A stretch of DNA of 64,000 nucleotides, taken from positions 324,307-388,306 of the forward strand of contig NZ_JACHGT010000004.1 of NCBI RefSeq assembly GCF_014202425.1, read 5' to 3'. Numbering within the stretch: the first letter of the stretch is position 1; the number at the start of each line of letters is the position of its first letter. This document shows, piece by piece, positions 15,992-24,168 of the stretch. The notes beneath the pieces are model-generated. The model ran no database searches, was not told where the DNA came from, and worked only from the letters and a program-made list of their open reading frames with translations. The DNA is from Phytomonospora endophytica (lineage in GTDB: Bacteria > Actinomycetota > Actinomycetes > Mycobacteriales > Micromonosporaceae). Both the position numbers and the translations under genes were made by a program.

Positions 15992-17397
15992 GCCGACCCC
16001 CGCACCACGTCGGCGGCGCCGTGCCGGGCGAGGCGGCCGAGCCAGTCGGCGACGAGCTCGCGGACCTCGGAGTCCTCGGCGAGTGCGGCCGGGAAGATCT
16101 CGCGCAGGCCGAACACCGCCTCGACCGCCGCGGCGGTCGAGCCGTTCGCCGAGGCGAGCGCGTCGGTGATCGCCCCGGCCAGGGGATCGTCGAGGACGAG
16201 CGGCTCACCGGTGTCGGAGGTGCCGGCGGTGTAACGGATCCAGGCCGCGACGGACAGCGCCGCCCACACCGGCCGGCCGCCGGTGGCCCGGCGTTCCGTG
16301 ATCGTGCGCAGGATCCGCTGCGGGAGCTTCTGGCTGCCGTCCATGGCGATCTGGATGGTCCGGTGGGCGATGCCGGGGTTGGCGAAGCGGGCCAGGACCT
16401 CCTCGCCGTAGTCCACGGCGGACACGCCGGGCGGCGGGGTCAGGCCGGGCGCGACGTCCTCGGCGATCAACCGTCGCATCGTCGCCTCCATCCCAGGCAG
16501 GGAAAGGGTTTCGGCGATCGTGTCGCACCCGGCCAGCGCCCCCAGGTAGGCGAGGGTGGAGTGCACGCCGTTGAGGGTGCGCAGCTTCAGGTCCTCCCAG
16601 GGCGTCACGTCGTCGGTGAGGACGGCGCCGGCGAGTTCCCAGGCGGGCCGTCCGGCGGGGAAGCGGTCCTGGAGGACCCACTGCGCGTAGGGCTCGGCGT
16701 CGACGGCGGCGCCGTCGGTGACGCCGAGGGTGTCGGCGACGCGGCGGTAGGTCGCCTCGGTCGAGGCGGGGACGATCCGGTCGACGGCCGTGGCGGGGAA
16801 GGCGACGTGCCCGTCGATCCAGTCCAGCACCTGGTCGGCGGCGTCCGACAGCGCGAGCCGCCGGAGCACGGCCGCCCGCAGCCGCCCGCCGTTGCCGGGC
16901 AGGTTGTCGCAGCTGACGACCGCCAGGGGCGCGCCGGTCCGGGCGCGCGCGGTGAGCCCGCGCGCCAGCAGACCGGGGATCGCGGCCTGGTCGCCGTAGG
17001 CCTTCTCGGTGACGGTCAAGGTGACGATCCCGACGGCCGGGTCGGCCAGCAGCGCGACGATCCCGTCCGGGTCGTCGGGCAGGTGGCGGGCGGCGTTGAC
17101 CGACCCGACCACGCGGGTGCGCTCGCCGTCGGCCGACAGCTCGGTGACGGTGAACAGGCCGTCCTGGGCGTTGACGGCGTCGGCGACCGGTCGCGAGCGG
17201 GGCGCTACGGCGACGGTGCCCCAGTCCCCGCCCGCCGCGGCCATCGCGGCCTCGGTGTAGACGGCCTGGTGCGCCCGGTAGAAGGCGCCGAGTCCGATGT
17301 GGACGATGCCGGTGCCGGCGTCGCCCGGGGTCACCCGGGGGCGGGCCTCGGCGGGTATCCGGGCGAGCGCGGCGAGGCCGAGCCGGTTCACCGCCAT
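15988..17397 (-). CDS. Mannitol dehydrogenase family: fructuronate/tagaturonate reductase-like
   Basis: A 469-residue long-chain NAD-dependent polyol/uronate dehydrogenase. The nucleotide site is IVHIGLGAFYRAHQA (31-45); VVSCDNLPGNGG (160-171) is typical. The catalytic pattern K-x4-N-x2-H is Lys271, Asn276, His279 (DLKLRTLNGVHS). The family includes UxuB and UxaB, which reduce fructuronate or tagaturonate to mannonate or altronate. With uxaC two genes upstream, that role is likely here. Its ATG lies 10 bp inside the end of the dehydratase gene. Confidence 0.9.
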   Translation of the reverse strand: MAVNRLGLAALARIPAEARPRVTPGDAGTGIVHIGLGAFYRAHQAVYTEAAMAAAGGDWGTVAVAPRSRPVADAVNAQDGLFTVTELSADGERTRVVGSVNAARHLPDDPDGIVALLADPAVGIVTLTVTEKAYGDQAAIPGLLARGLTARARTGAPLAVVSCDNLPGNGGRLRAAVLRRLALSDAADQVLDWIDGHVAFPATAVDRIVPASTEATYRRVADTLGVTDGAAVDAEPYAQWVLQDRFPAGRPAWELAGAVLTDDVTPWEDLKLRTLNGVHSTLAYLGALAGCDTIAETLSLPGMEATMRRLIAEDVAPGLTPPPGVSAVDYGEEVLARFANPGIAHRTIQIAMDGSQKLPQRILRTITERRATGGRPVWAALSVAAWIRYTAGTSDTGEPLVLDDPLAGAITDALASANGSTAAAVEAVFGLREIFPAALAEDSEVRELVADWLGRLARHGAADVVRGSA

Positions 17398-18677
17398 GCC
17401 GGGCCGTCCGGGAAGCCGAAGCGGGCGATCGATTCCGGGCGCATCTCGACGCTGTAGCCGGGCTTGTCCGGCAGCCGGTAGCGGCCTTCCTCCACCCGGA
17501 CCGGGTCGGTGAAGTGCTCGTGCAGGTGGTCGACGTACTCGATCATGCGGCCGTCGAGGGAGCGCCCGACGCGCAGGAAGTCGAAGATCGCGAGGTGCTG
17601 GACGTACTCGCACAGCCCGACCCCGCCGGCGTGCGGGCACACCGGGACACCGAACTTCGCCGCGAGCAGCAGGATCGACAGCACCTCGTTGACGCCGCCG
17701 ACGCGGCAGGCGTCGACCTGGCAGACGCCGATCGCGCCGGCCTGGAGGAGCTGCTTGAAGATGACGCGGTTGGCGGCCACTTCGCCGGTGGCGACGCGGA
17801 TCGGCGCGACCGCCTCGGCGACGCGGGCGTGGCCGAGGACGTCGTCGGCGTGGGTCGGCTCCTCGATCCAGTAGGGGTCGAAGGGCCGCAGGCGCGCCAT
17901 GTTGGCGACCGCCTCGTCGACGTCCCAGACCTGGTTGGCGTCCATCATGAGCAGCGCGTCGGGGCCGATCTCCGCGCGGATGATCCCGGCACGGCGGACG
18001 TCGTCGTCGACGGGGCCGCCGACCTTCATCTTCACCGCGGTCCAGCCCTCGGCGACGGCCGCGCGGGTGAGTTCGCGAACCTTGTCGTCGGGGTAGCCGA
18101 GCCAGCCGACGGAGGTCGTGTACGCCGGGAATCCTTGCTTCCGCAGCTGATCGAGACGTTCGTCGAGGCCCTTCTCGCCCTCGGTGAGGATGGCGAGGGC
18201 CTCGGCCGGGGTGAGCGCGTCGGAGATGTGCCGGAAGTCGATCGCGGCCACGAGTTCCTCGGCGGGCATCTCGGCGAGCAGCCGCCACAGCGGGCGTTCG
18301 GCGAGGCGGGCGCGCAGGTCCCAGACGGCGTTGACGACGGCCCCGGCGGCCATGTGGATGACGCCCTTCTCGGGGCCGAGCCAGCGCAGTTGCGGGTCGG
18401 CGGTCAGGGAGCGCCAGAAGTCCACCGGCGCGGCGAATATCTCCTCGACGGTGCGGCCTTCGACGTGGTGCGCCAGTGCCCGCACCGCGCCGACGGTGAG
18501 TTCGTTGCCGCGCCCGTTGGTGAAGGTCAGGCCCGAGCCGGTGGGCCCGCCGTCGGTGCGCAGCTCGACGTAGGTCGCCGAGTAGTCGCCGCGGTTGATC
18601 GCGTCGGACCCGTCGGCCTCGGCGGCGGTCGGGAAACGGACGTCGTGGACGTCGACGGCGGTGATGCGGGTGGTCAC
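17388..18677 (-). CDS. Enolase-superfamily sugar-acid dehydratase, L-fuconate dehydratase-like
   Basis: A 429-residue dehydratase of the mandelate-racemase branch. The N-terminus (ITAVDVHDVRFPTAAEADGSDA) and TFTNGRGNE block look like L-fuconate dehydratase (FucD/ENOSF1). The acid-sugar machinery is complete: Lys216 and Lys218 (VKMKVG), metal ligands Asp246 (DANQVWD), Glu272 (WIEEPTHADD) and Glu299 (ATGEVAANR), and His349 (CPHAGGVGL). It would abstract the C2 proton and lose water to give a 2-keto-3-deoxy acid. GTG at 18677 overlaps the uxaC stop by 4 bases. In this operon it takes the place normally held by UxuA or UxaA, so its true substrate may be mannonate or altronate, not fuconate. Confidence 0.88.
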   Translation of the reverse strand: MTTRITAVDVHDVRFPTAAEADGSDAINRGDYSATYVELRTDGGPTGSGLTFTNGRGNELTVGAVRALAHHVEGRTVEEIFAAPVDFWRSLTADPQLRWLGPEKGVIHMAAGAVVNAVWDLRARLAERPLWRLLAEMPAEELVAAIDFRHISDALTPAEALAILTEGEKGLDERLDQLRKQGFPAYTTSVGWLGYPDDKVRELTRAAVAEGWTAVKMKVGGPVDDDVRRAGIIRAEIGPDALLMMDANQVWDVDEAVANMARLRPFDPYWIEEPTHADDVLGHARVAEAVAPIRVATGEVAANRVIFKQLLQAGAIGVCQVDACRVGGVNEVLSILLLAAKFGVPVCPHAGGVGLCEYVQHLAIFDFLRVGRSLDGRMIEYVDHLHEHFTDPVRVEEGRYRLPDKPGYSVEMRPESIARFGFPDGPAWR

Positions 18678-20098
18678 GCGGCGCTCCTGTCGAGGCGGAA
18701 GATGCGGCGGGGCAGGCGGTAGGCGAGGTCGACGACGGTCTCGGCGGCCTCGTCGGCGTCGAGCCGGTGCTCGGCGACCAGGCGGGCGCAGTGGGCGGCG
18801 TCGACACGGCGGGCGATGGCGTGGCGGACGGGGATCGAGCAGAAGGCGCGGGTGTCGTCGACGAACCCGGCGGTGTTGTAGAACCCGGCGGTGTCGGTCA
18901 CGGCCTCCCGGAAGCGGCGCAGGCCGTCGGGGGAGTCCAGGAACCACCACGGCGCTCCGATGTAGACGGACGCGTAGCCACCGGCCAATGGCGCGATCTC
19001 GCGGCTGAAGGTGGTCTCGTCGAGGGTGTAGACGACCACGCGCAGGCGGGGATCGTTGCCGTGCCGGGAGAGCAGCGGTTCCAGGCCGCGGACGTAGTCG
19101 GTGGCCTGGGGGATGTCGCCGCCGACGTCGCGGCCGTGCGTGGCGTGCAGCCAGCGGTTGTGGTTGCGGACGGAGCCGGGGTGGAGCTGCATCACCAGAC
19201 CGTCCTCGATGGACATCCGGGCGAACTCCAGGATCATGTGTGCGCGGAAGGACTCGGCGTCGGCGGCGGTGGCCGTACCGTGCAGACCCCGCTCGAACAC
19301 GGCGGCGGCGCCCTCGGGGCCGAGGTCGGCGGTGGCGGCCGTCGGGTGCCCGTGGTCGCTGGAGGTGGCACCGGCGGCGATGAAGGCCTCCCGCCGCGAC
19401 CGGAGGGCCGTGAGGTAACCGGTGAACGTGGAGGTGTCCGCACCGGCGACCTCGCCCAGCCGCTCGACCCGTTCGGCCCAGCCCGCCCATTCCAGGTCGA
19501 CGACGTCGTCGGGGCGGAAGGTCGTGATGACCCGGCCCCCCGGTCCGCCCCAGCCCTCCGCCGCCAGCCGGGCGTGCGCGGACAGGTCGTCCAAAGGGGA
19601 CTCGGTGGTCGCGAGCGTCTCGATGCCGAAGCGGGTGAACAGCGCCCGGGGCCGGTAGGCGGGTTCGGCGAGGCGCTCGCTGAGCAGGTCGTAGACGTCG
19701 TCGGCGGTGTCGGGCGACAGCGGTGTCTCGACGCCGAAGACGTCGGCGAAGGTCTGCTCCAGCCACAGCCGCGAGGGCGTGCCCCGGAAGAGGTGCCAGT
19801 TCGCCGCCAGCAGGTGCCAGATCTTGCGGCCGTCGGCCTGCACGGTCGTGCCGTCCACGCTCGGGACGCCCAGTTCGGCGGGCGGGATGCCTTGGCTCAG
19901 CAGCATTCTGGTCACGTAGTGGTCGGGTACGACGAACAACCGCGCGGGATCGCCGAAAGGCGCGTCGTCGGCGATGAGGGCCGGGTCGACGTGGCCGTGG
20001 GGGCAGATCAGCGGCAGGTCGCGGGTGAGCGCGAACAGCTCGCGGGCGATCGCGCGGACTTCCCGGTCGGGCGGGAACAGCAGGTCGGGGTGGGGCAT
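18674..20098 (-). CDS. uxaC: Uronate (glucuronate/galacturonate) isomerase
   Basis: A 474-residue enzyme that interconverts glucuronate with fructuronate, and galacturonate with tagaturonate. Family blocks are clear: LPLICPHGHVDP near the start (metal histidines), HYVTRMLLSQG, WHLLAANWHLFRGTPS, EFARMSIEDGLVMQLHPGS and NKAGFYNT-type AGFYNTAGFVDDTRAFCSIP, ending in YRLPRRIF. It belongs to the amidohydrolase superfamily and acts in the cytosol. It follows the first Gfo/Idh gene after 22 bp and is coupled to the dehydratase gene. It anchors the locus as a uronate pathway. Confidence 0.95.
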   Translation of the reverse strand: MPHPDLLFPPDREVRAIARELFALTRDLPLICPHGHVDPALIADDAPFGDPARLFVVPDHYVTRMLLSQGIPPAELGVPSVDGTTVQADGRKIWHLLAANWHLFRGTPSRLWLEQTFADVFGVETPLSPDTADDVYDLLSERLAEPAYRPRALFTRFGIETLATTESPLDDLSAHARLAAEGWGGPGGRVITTFRPDDVVDLEWAGWAERVERLGEVAGADTSTFTGYLTALRSRREAFIAAGATSSDHGHPTAATADLGPEGAAAVFERGLHGTATAADAESFRAHMILEFARMSIEDGLVMQLHPGSVRNHNRWLHATHGRDVGGDIPQATDYVRGLEPLLSRHGNDPRLRVVVYTLDETTFSREIAPLAGGYASVYIGAPWWFLDSPDGLRRFREAVTDTAGFYNTAGFVDDTRAFCSIPVRHAIARRVDAAHCARLVAEHRLDADEAAETVVDLAYRLPRRIFRLDRSAA

Positions 20099-20120
20099 GC
20101 GGGCTCCTCGGGATGGGGCG

Positions 20121-21440
20121 TCAGGCGAGCAGTCCGGCGACGGCCACGGCCTCGCCGGAGGCGATGGACGCGTTGGCGGCCAGGCCGGTCAGGAGCGCGT
20201 CGGCGCCGTCGCGGGAGGTCGCCGAGCGGTCCAGCGGGTCGGTGGCACCGCCGAAGAGCACGGCGGCCATGCGGGCGTCGGCGCCGCCGTGGCCGGTGCG
20301 CGGGCGGTCGGGCAGGTCGAGGGTCTCCGGTGGGCGCCAGAAGCGGTGCAGGGTCAGGCGGGCGCCACCGGCCTCGGCGGACGCCTCGGCGCCGTGCAAG
20401 GCCGCGCCCTTCACACCACCGGCCGCGACCGGGTCCACGTGGTCGTTCTCCACGACCTCCAGTTCGAGGCGCCCGGCGCTGCCGTTGAACATCACCCGGT
20501 AGCCCTCCCAGGGGGAGTAGGCCGTCAGGTGGTAGGTCATGGTCGCGCCGGTGTCGTAGCCGACCAGCACGGACATGTCGTCCTCGATGGACACTCCGGG
20601 CGCGAAGACGTTGCGGTCGCGCAGATACCCGTCGTGCTCCTCGGCGCCCAGGTACAGCGCGGCGAGGCCGGGGCTCTCGGCGAGGCGCAGCGCGAAGGGG
20701 TCCCCGGCGGCCTCCGGCGCGCCGTGGGCGCGCACGTAGCCGCGGTCGAGGCCGCGCCTGGAACCGTTCTCTCCGTAGAAGAACAGGCGGCCGCGCGCGT
20801 AGACGTGCTCCGGTCGCGCGCCGAGCCACCAGTTGACCAGGTCGAAGTGGTGGCCCGACTTGTGCACGAGCAGTCCGCCGGAGCTGGCCTTGTCGCGGTG
20901 CCAGCGGCGGAAGTAGTCGGCGCCGTGCCGGACGTCCAGCAGCCACTCGAAGTGCACCGAGCCGATCTCGCCGATCACACCGTCGGCGAGGAGGGTCCGG
21001 ACGCGCTCGTGGACGGGGTTGAAGCGGTAGTTGAAGGCCACGCGCACCCGCGCCCCGGTGTCGGCGGCGAGGATCCGGCGGCAGCGTTCGGCGTCGACGG
21101 TCATCGGCTTCTCGGTGACCACGTCGAGCCCGGCGGCCAGCGCGGCGAGGATGTACTCGTCGTGCGTGCTGTCCACCGTGGTCACGACGACCGCGTCGGC
21201 GCGGGTCTCGTCGAGCATCCGTGCGAACCGCTCGGCCGGGTACAGCGCGGCCGGAGGCGCGCCGAGGCCTTCGAGGCGGCGGTGGTGCGCGGCGAGCCGC
21301 GCGGGGTTGGTGTCGGCGAGTCCGACGAGCTCGGCGGAGTCGGCGTGGTCGACGGCGATGGAGCGGGTGAACATCTCCGCGCGGGATCCGGTGCCCACCA
21401 GGGCGTAGCGGCGCCGCCCGGTGGATTTCGGCGGGGTCAT
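20121..21440 (-). CDS. Gfo/Idh/MocA family oxidoreductase (first gene of uronate operon)
   Basis: A 439-residue NAD(P)-dependent oxidoreductase. Residues 10-30 hold the Rossmann start (RRYALVGTGSRAEMFTRSI); DAVVVTTVDSTHD and LDVVTEKPMTVD give the family's Glu-Lys-Pro; FNYRFNPVHERV and HKSGHHFDLVNWWLG are typical of the larger subgroup. ATG at 21440 is the first codon after a promoter with a LacI operator at its start site. As the promoter-proximal gene it is probably central to the pathway, yet its reaction cannot be predicted from sequence. Confidence 0.88.
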   Translation of the reverse strand: MTPPKSTGRRRYALVGTGSRAEMFTRSIAVDHADSAELVGLADTNPARLAAHHRRLEGLGAPPAALYPAERFARMLDETRADAVVVTTVDSTHDEYILAALAAGLDVVTEKPMTVDAERCRRILAADTGARVRVAFNYRFNPVHERVRTLLADGVIGEIGSVHFEWLLDVRHGADYFRRWHRDKASSGGLLVHKSGHHFDLVNWWLGARPEHVYARGRLFFYGENGSRRGLDRGYVRAHGAPEAAGDPFALRLAESPGLAALYLGAEEHDGYLRDRNVFAPGVSIEDDMSVLVGYDTGATMTYHLTAYSPWEGYRVMFNGSAGRLELEVVENDHVDPVAAGGVKGAALHGAEASAEAGGARLTLHRFWRPPETLDLPDRPRTGHGGADARMAAVLFGGATDPLDRSATSRDGADALLTGLAANASIASGEAVAVAGLLA

Positions 21441-21457
21441 GGCGTCTCCGTTGGACG

Positions 21458-21469
21458 GCAAACGTTTGC
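21458..21469. promoter_or_regulatory. LacI-family operator for the uronate operon
   Basis: GCAAACGTTTGC is a perfect 12-bp palindrome with the central CG typical of LacI-family operators. It lies just after the -10 of the leftward promoter, at the expected transcription start, so binding would block initiation. The one-base variant at 21597-21608 controls the divergent side. Confidence 0.85.
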
Positions 21470-21474
21470 AGCCA

Positions 21475-21503
21475 AAGCTAGCGGCGGCCCCGGAGCGAGT
21501 CAA
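21475..21503 (-). promoter_or_regulatory. Promoter of the leftward uronate operon
   Basis: On the minus strand TTGACT (21498-21503) is followed after exactly 17 bp by TAGCTT (21475-21480). The LacI operator begins 5 bp further on. Confidence 0.7.
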
Positions 21504-21585
21504 CAGGTCGAATTCCATTGCCCGAAACGATCGCTTTTCACCGCTGTTGGCGTCTCGATCGGCAACATCGCGGTAACCGAACCTG

Positions 21586-21613
21586 TTGACACGACGGCAA
21601 TCGTTTGCATAAA
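21586..21613 (+). promoter_or_regulatory. Promoter of the LacI/ABC transporter operon
   Basis: A consensus TTGACA (21586-21591) is followed after 16 bp by CATAAA (21608-21613). The spacer contains the second LacI operator. Transcription would start near 21620, which rules out translation starts before that point for the regulator. Confidence 0.7.
21597..21608. promoter_or_regulatory. LacI-family operator for the regulator/transporter operon
   Basis: GCAATCGTTTGC differs from the operator at 21458 by one base and is otherwise palindromic. Its place between -35 and -10 predicts autoregulation of the lacI-type gene and repression of the transporter. Confidence 0.8.
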
Positions 21614-21673
21614 TGTCTCCAGAAGCACCACCACCACCATCCACAAGGGACATCGAGGAAGCAGGTCTGCGAC

Positions 21674-22744
21674 GTGGCAGTGACCATCCGGGACGTGGCG
21701 CGCGCCGCGGGAGTGCACATCTCCACCGTCTCCCGCGCGTTCTCCGCCCCGCACCTGGTGCACGCCGAGACCCGCGCCAAGGTCCTCAGCACCGCCGAGG
21801 AACTCGGCTACCGGCCCAACCGGGCCGCGCGGGCCCTGATCACCGGCCGTACGCACAACATCGGCCTGATCGTCGCCGACATCGCCAACCCCTTCTTCCC
21901 ACCGCTCATCAAGGCCGCCGAGAGCCAGGCCCGGATGCGCGACCACCACGTGTTCGTCGCCGAGACCGACGAGGATCCCCTCGTCGAGGCCGAACTGGTT
22001 CAGGCGCTGTCCAAACAGGTCGACGGGATCGTCCTGTGCAGCCCGCGCCTCAACAACGGCGCGATCGAGCAGCTCGCCCGCGAGGTGCCGCTCGTGCTCG
22101 TCAACCGCCGCGTACCGGGGCTGCCCTCGGTGACCATGGACGTCGCCCAGGGCGCCGGCCTGGCCATCGACCACCTCGTCGCCGACGGCCACCGCGACAT
22201 CGCGCTGCTCACCGGGCCGCGCGGGTCGTGGACCAGCCGCGAACAGCGGCGGGCCGCCACCCAGGCCGCCGCCCGCTCCGGCGTCCGCCTCACCGTCACC
22301 GGACCCAACCAGCCCACCGAGGAGGGCGGGATCGCCGCCGCCGAGCACGTCGTCGGCAGCGGTGCCACCGCCGTCCTCACCTACAACGACCTCATGGCGA
22401 TCGGCCTCATCGAAGGCCTCGACCGGCTAGGGACCCGCGTCCCCGCCGACGTCAGCGTCATAGGGGTCGACGACACCATCCTCGGCCGCGTGACCCGCCC
22501 CCGCCTCACCACGGTGGCCACCCCCACCGCGGCCGCCGGACGGGCCGCCGTCGACATGCTTCTCCAGCACGGCGACGACCGCCGGACAACCGCCCAAGTG
22601 TCCTTGCAGACCGAACTGATCGTCCGAGACTCCACCTCCGCGCCACCGCCGAGGACGCCGCCGCACGGCCATGCGGCCGCGCCCCCGGCCGTGGACGGCA
22701 CCGATGGTGCCGCGGCCGAGCCGCGAGGTGGGGCGGCGACCTAG
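21674..22744 (+). CDS. LacI family transcriptional regulator
   Basis: A 356-residue repressor. The N-terminal helix-turn-helix and hinge are textbook: TIRDVARAAGVHISTVSRAF, then LGYRPNRAARAL (hinge helix). A periplasmic-binding-protein-like effector domain follows from THNIGLIVADIANPFFPPLI onward. GTG at 21674 is chosen because the domain starts at once and because earlier in-frame starts (TTG 21605, with a five-His run) lie at or before the transcription start. It should sense a uronate or its product and release both operators. The ABC transporter genes follow in the same direction. Confidence 0.93.
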   Translation: MAVTIRDVARAAGVHISTVSRAFSAPHLVHAETRAKVLSTAEELGYRPNRAARALITGRTHNIGLIVADIANPFFPPLIKAAESQARMRDHHVFVAETDEDPLVEAELVQALSKQVDGIVLCSPRLNNGAIEQLAREVPLVLVNRRVPGLPSVTMDVAQGAGLAIDHLVADGHRDIALLTGPRGSWTSREQRRAATQAAARSGVRLTVTGPNQPTEEGGIAAAEHVVGSGATAVLTYNDLMAIGLIEGLDRLGTRVPADVSVIGVDDTILGRVTRPRLTTVATPTAAAGRAAVDMLLQHGDDRRTTAQVSLQTELIVRDSTSAPPPRTPPHGHAAAPPAVDGTDGAAAEPRGGAAT

Positions 22745-22764
22745 ATCAAGGAGCTACCGACCCC

Positions 22765-24099
22765 ATGCAGTCCACCGATCCCCACCCGCGCGCCGCCCGG
22801 CCCGCGCCAGCCCAACGTACCTCCCCGGGGCGACGCCTCCGGCAGGCCTTAACGGCCGCGATCGTCGCCGTGCCACTGGTTCTCGGCGCGGCCGCCTGCT
22901 CCGGCGAGGACGAGGGCACGACCGTCGAGTTCTTCTGGTGGGGCGGCGACGCCCGCGCCACCATGACCCAGCAGGCGCTCGACCTCTACCAGTCGAAGCA
23001 CCCCGACGTGAAGATCAACGCCACCTGGCAGACCTTCGACGGGTACTACGACAAGCTCGCCACGATCGCGGGCGGCGGCAATGCCCCCGACATCTTCCAG
23101 ATCGACGACAACGGCCTCGCCGAGTACGCCGGACGCAACGTCACCCTCGACCTCACCCCCTACGTCGCGAGCAAGAAGCTCGACCTGTCCAACCACTACG
23201 AGGGCCTGACCGCCTACGGGCAGATCGACGGCAAGCAGGTCGCCGTCGCCACCGGCGAGAACACCCCGGCCGTCATCTACGACAAGACCAAGCTCGCCGA
23301 GCTCGGCGTCGACGAACCGAAAGAGGGCTGGACCTACGACGAGTACATCACCTGGGCCGCCTCGGTCACCGAGAAGTCCGGCGGCGAGTACTACGGCACG
23401 ATGGACCCCAGCAGCGACTACAAGGCGCTGTGGCTCTGGCTCCGCGCGCAGGGCAAGGAGTTCTACAACGGAACCCAGCTCGCTTTCACGCAGGAGGACC
23501 TGACCGCCTGGTTCACCCTCTGGCAGCAGGCCCGGGAGAAGGGCGCGACGCCGCCCGCCGACGTCGTCCACGAGGCCGTCACCGGCAGCGTCGACACCCA
23601 GCTCGTCGTGTCCGGCAAGGCCGCGACGTCGTTCATGTGGTCCAACCAGCTCGCCGAGCTGGGCAAGGCCACCGAGAACGAGCTGGCCATGGTGCCCTAC
23701 CCCGGTGACCTCAAGGGGCAGTGGGCCCGCGCGTCGACCTACTGGGCCGGTTCGCGCGCCACCGACCACCCCGAGGTCGTCGCCGACATCATCAACTTCC
23801 TCACCAACGACCCGGAGGCCGGCGCCATCCTCGGCACCGACCGGGGTCTGCCGCCCAACAAGGCCACCCGCGCCGCCGTCGAGTCCGCGCAGACCGACCC
23901 CTACGCGAAGGCCACCTTCGTCTTCGAGAACGGGATGGCCGACAAGTTCGGCCCGGCGCCCGCGCCGCCGCCGAAAGGCCACTCCGGCCTGCGCAACACC
24001 CTGCGCGACATCGCCGAATCGGTGACCTACGGGACGGCGACGCCCGCCGACGCCGCCGCGCAGTTCTTCACCGAGGCCACCGCCGCCCTGTCGGGCTGA
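22765..24099 (+). CDS. ABC transporter sugar-binding lipoprotein
   Basis: A 444-residue extracellular solute-binding protein, family 1. The signal peptide ends in the lipobox LGAAAC (Cys about 45), so the mature protein is lipid-anchored. The binding domain starts VEFFWWGGDARATMTQQAL and continues with GGGNAPDIFQIDDNGLAEYA and later WNQLAELG-type hinge regions. It captures a mono- or oligosaccharide and hands it to the two permeases. It starts 20 bp after the regulator gene. The nearby pectate lyase and uronate isomerase suggest oligogalacturonides or galacturonate as cargo. No ATPase gene is here, so a shared MsiK-type ATPase elsewhere is expected. Confidence 0.93.
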   Translation: MQSTDPHPRAARPAPAQRTSPGRRLRQALTAAIVAVPLVLGAAACSGEDEGTTVEFFWWGGDARATMTQQALDLYQSKHPDVKINATWQTFDGYYDKLATIAGGGNAPDIFQIDDNGLAEYAGRNVTLDLTPYVASKKLDLSNHYEGLTAYGQIDGKQVAVATGENTPAVIYDKTKLAELGVDEPKEGWTYDEYITWAASVTEKSGGEYYGTMDPSSDYKALWLWLRAQGKEFYNGTQLAFTQEDLTAWFTLWQQAREKGATPPADVVHEAVTGSVDTQLVVSGKAATSFMWSNQLAELGKATENELAMVPYPGDLKGQWARASTYWAGSRATDHPEVVADIINFLTNDPEAGAILGTDRGLPPNKATRAAVESAQTDPYAKATFVFENGMADKFGPAPAPPPKGHSGLRNTLRDIAESVTYGTATPADAAAQFFTEATAALSG

Positions 24100-24105
24100 G
24101 GCCAC

Positions 24106-24142
24106 GGGTCCCGGTCCATCCCCTGTGGACGGACCGGGACCC
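24106..24142 (+). other. Intra-operon stem-loop after the binding-protein gene
   Basis: Perfect 12-bp arms (24106-24117 and 24131-24142) with a 13-nt loop lie in the 69-bp gap between the binding protein and the first permease. Such structures commonly stabilise the upstream message and partly end transcription, giving excess binding protein over permease. Confidence 0.65.
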
Positions 24143-24168
24143 GCCGACCCTTGCGAAAGGACACCCGC

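Noticed and set aside
15988-18807. One 939-residue protein joining reductase and upstream sequence
   Set aside because: The N-terminal half is a shadow of the dehydratase gene. The reductase starts at ATG 17397 with a normal nucleotide-binding motif 35 residues later.
21605-21673. N-terminal extension of the LacI regulator with a run of histidines
   Set aside because: The region overlaps the predicted -10 and transcription start, so it would not be in the message for its first codons. The family domain starts at GTG 21674.
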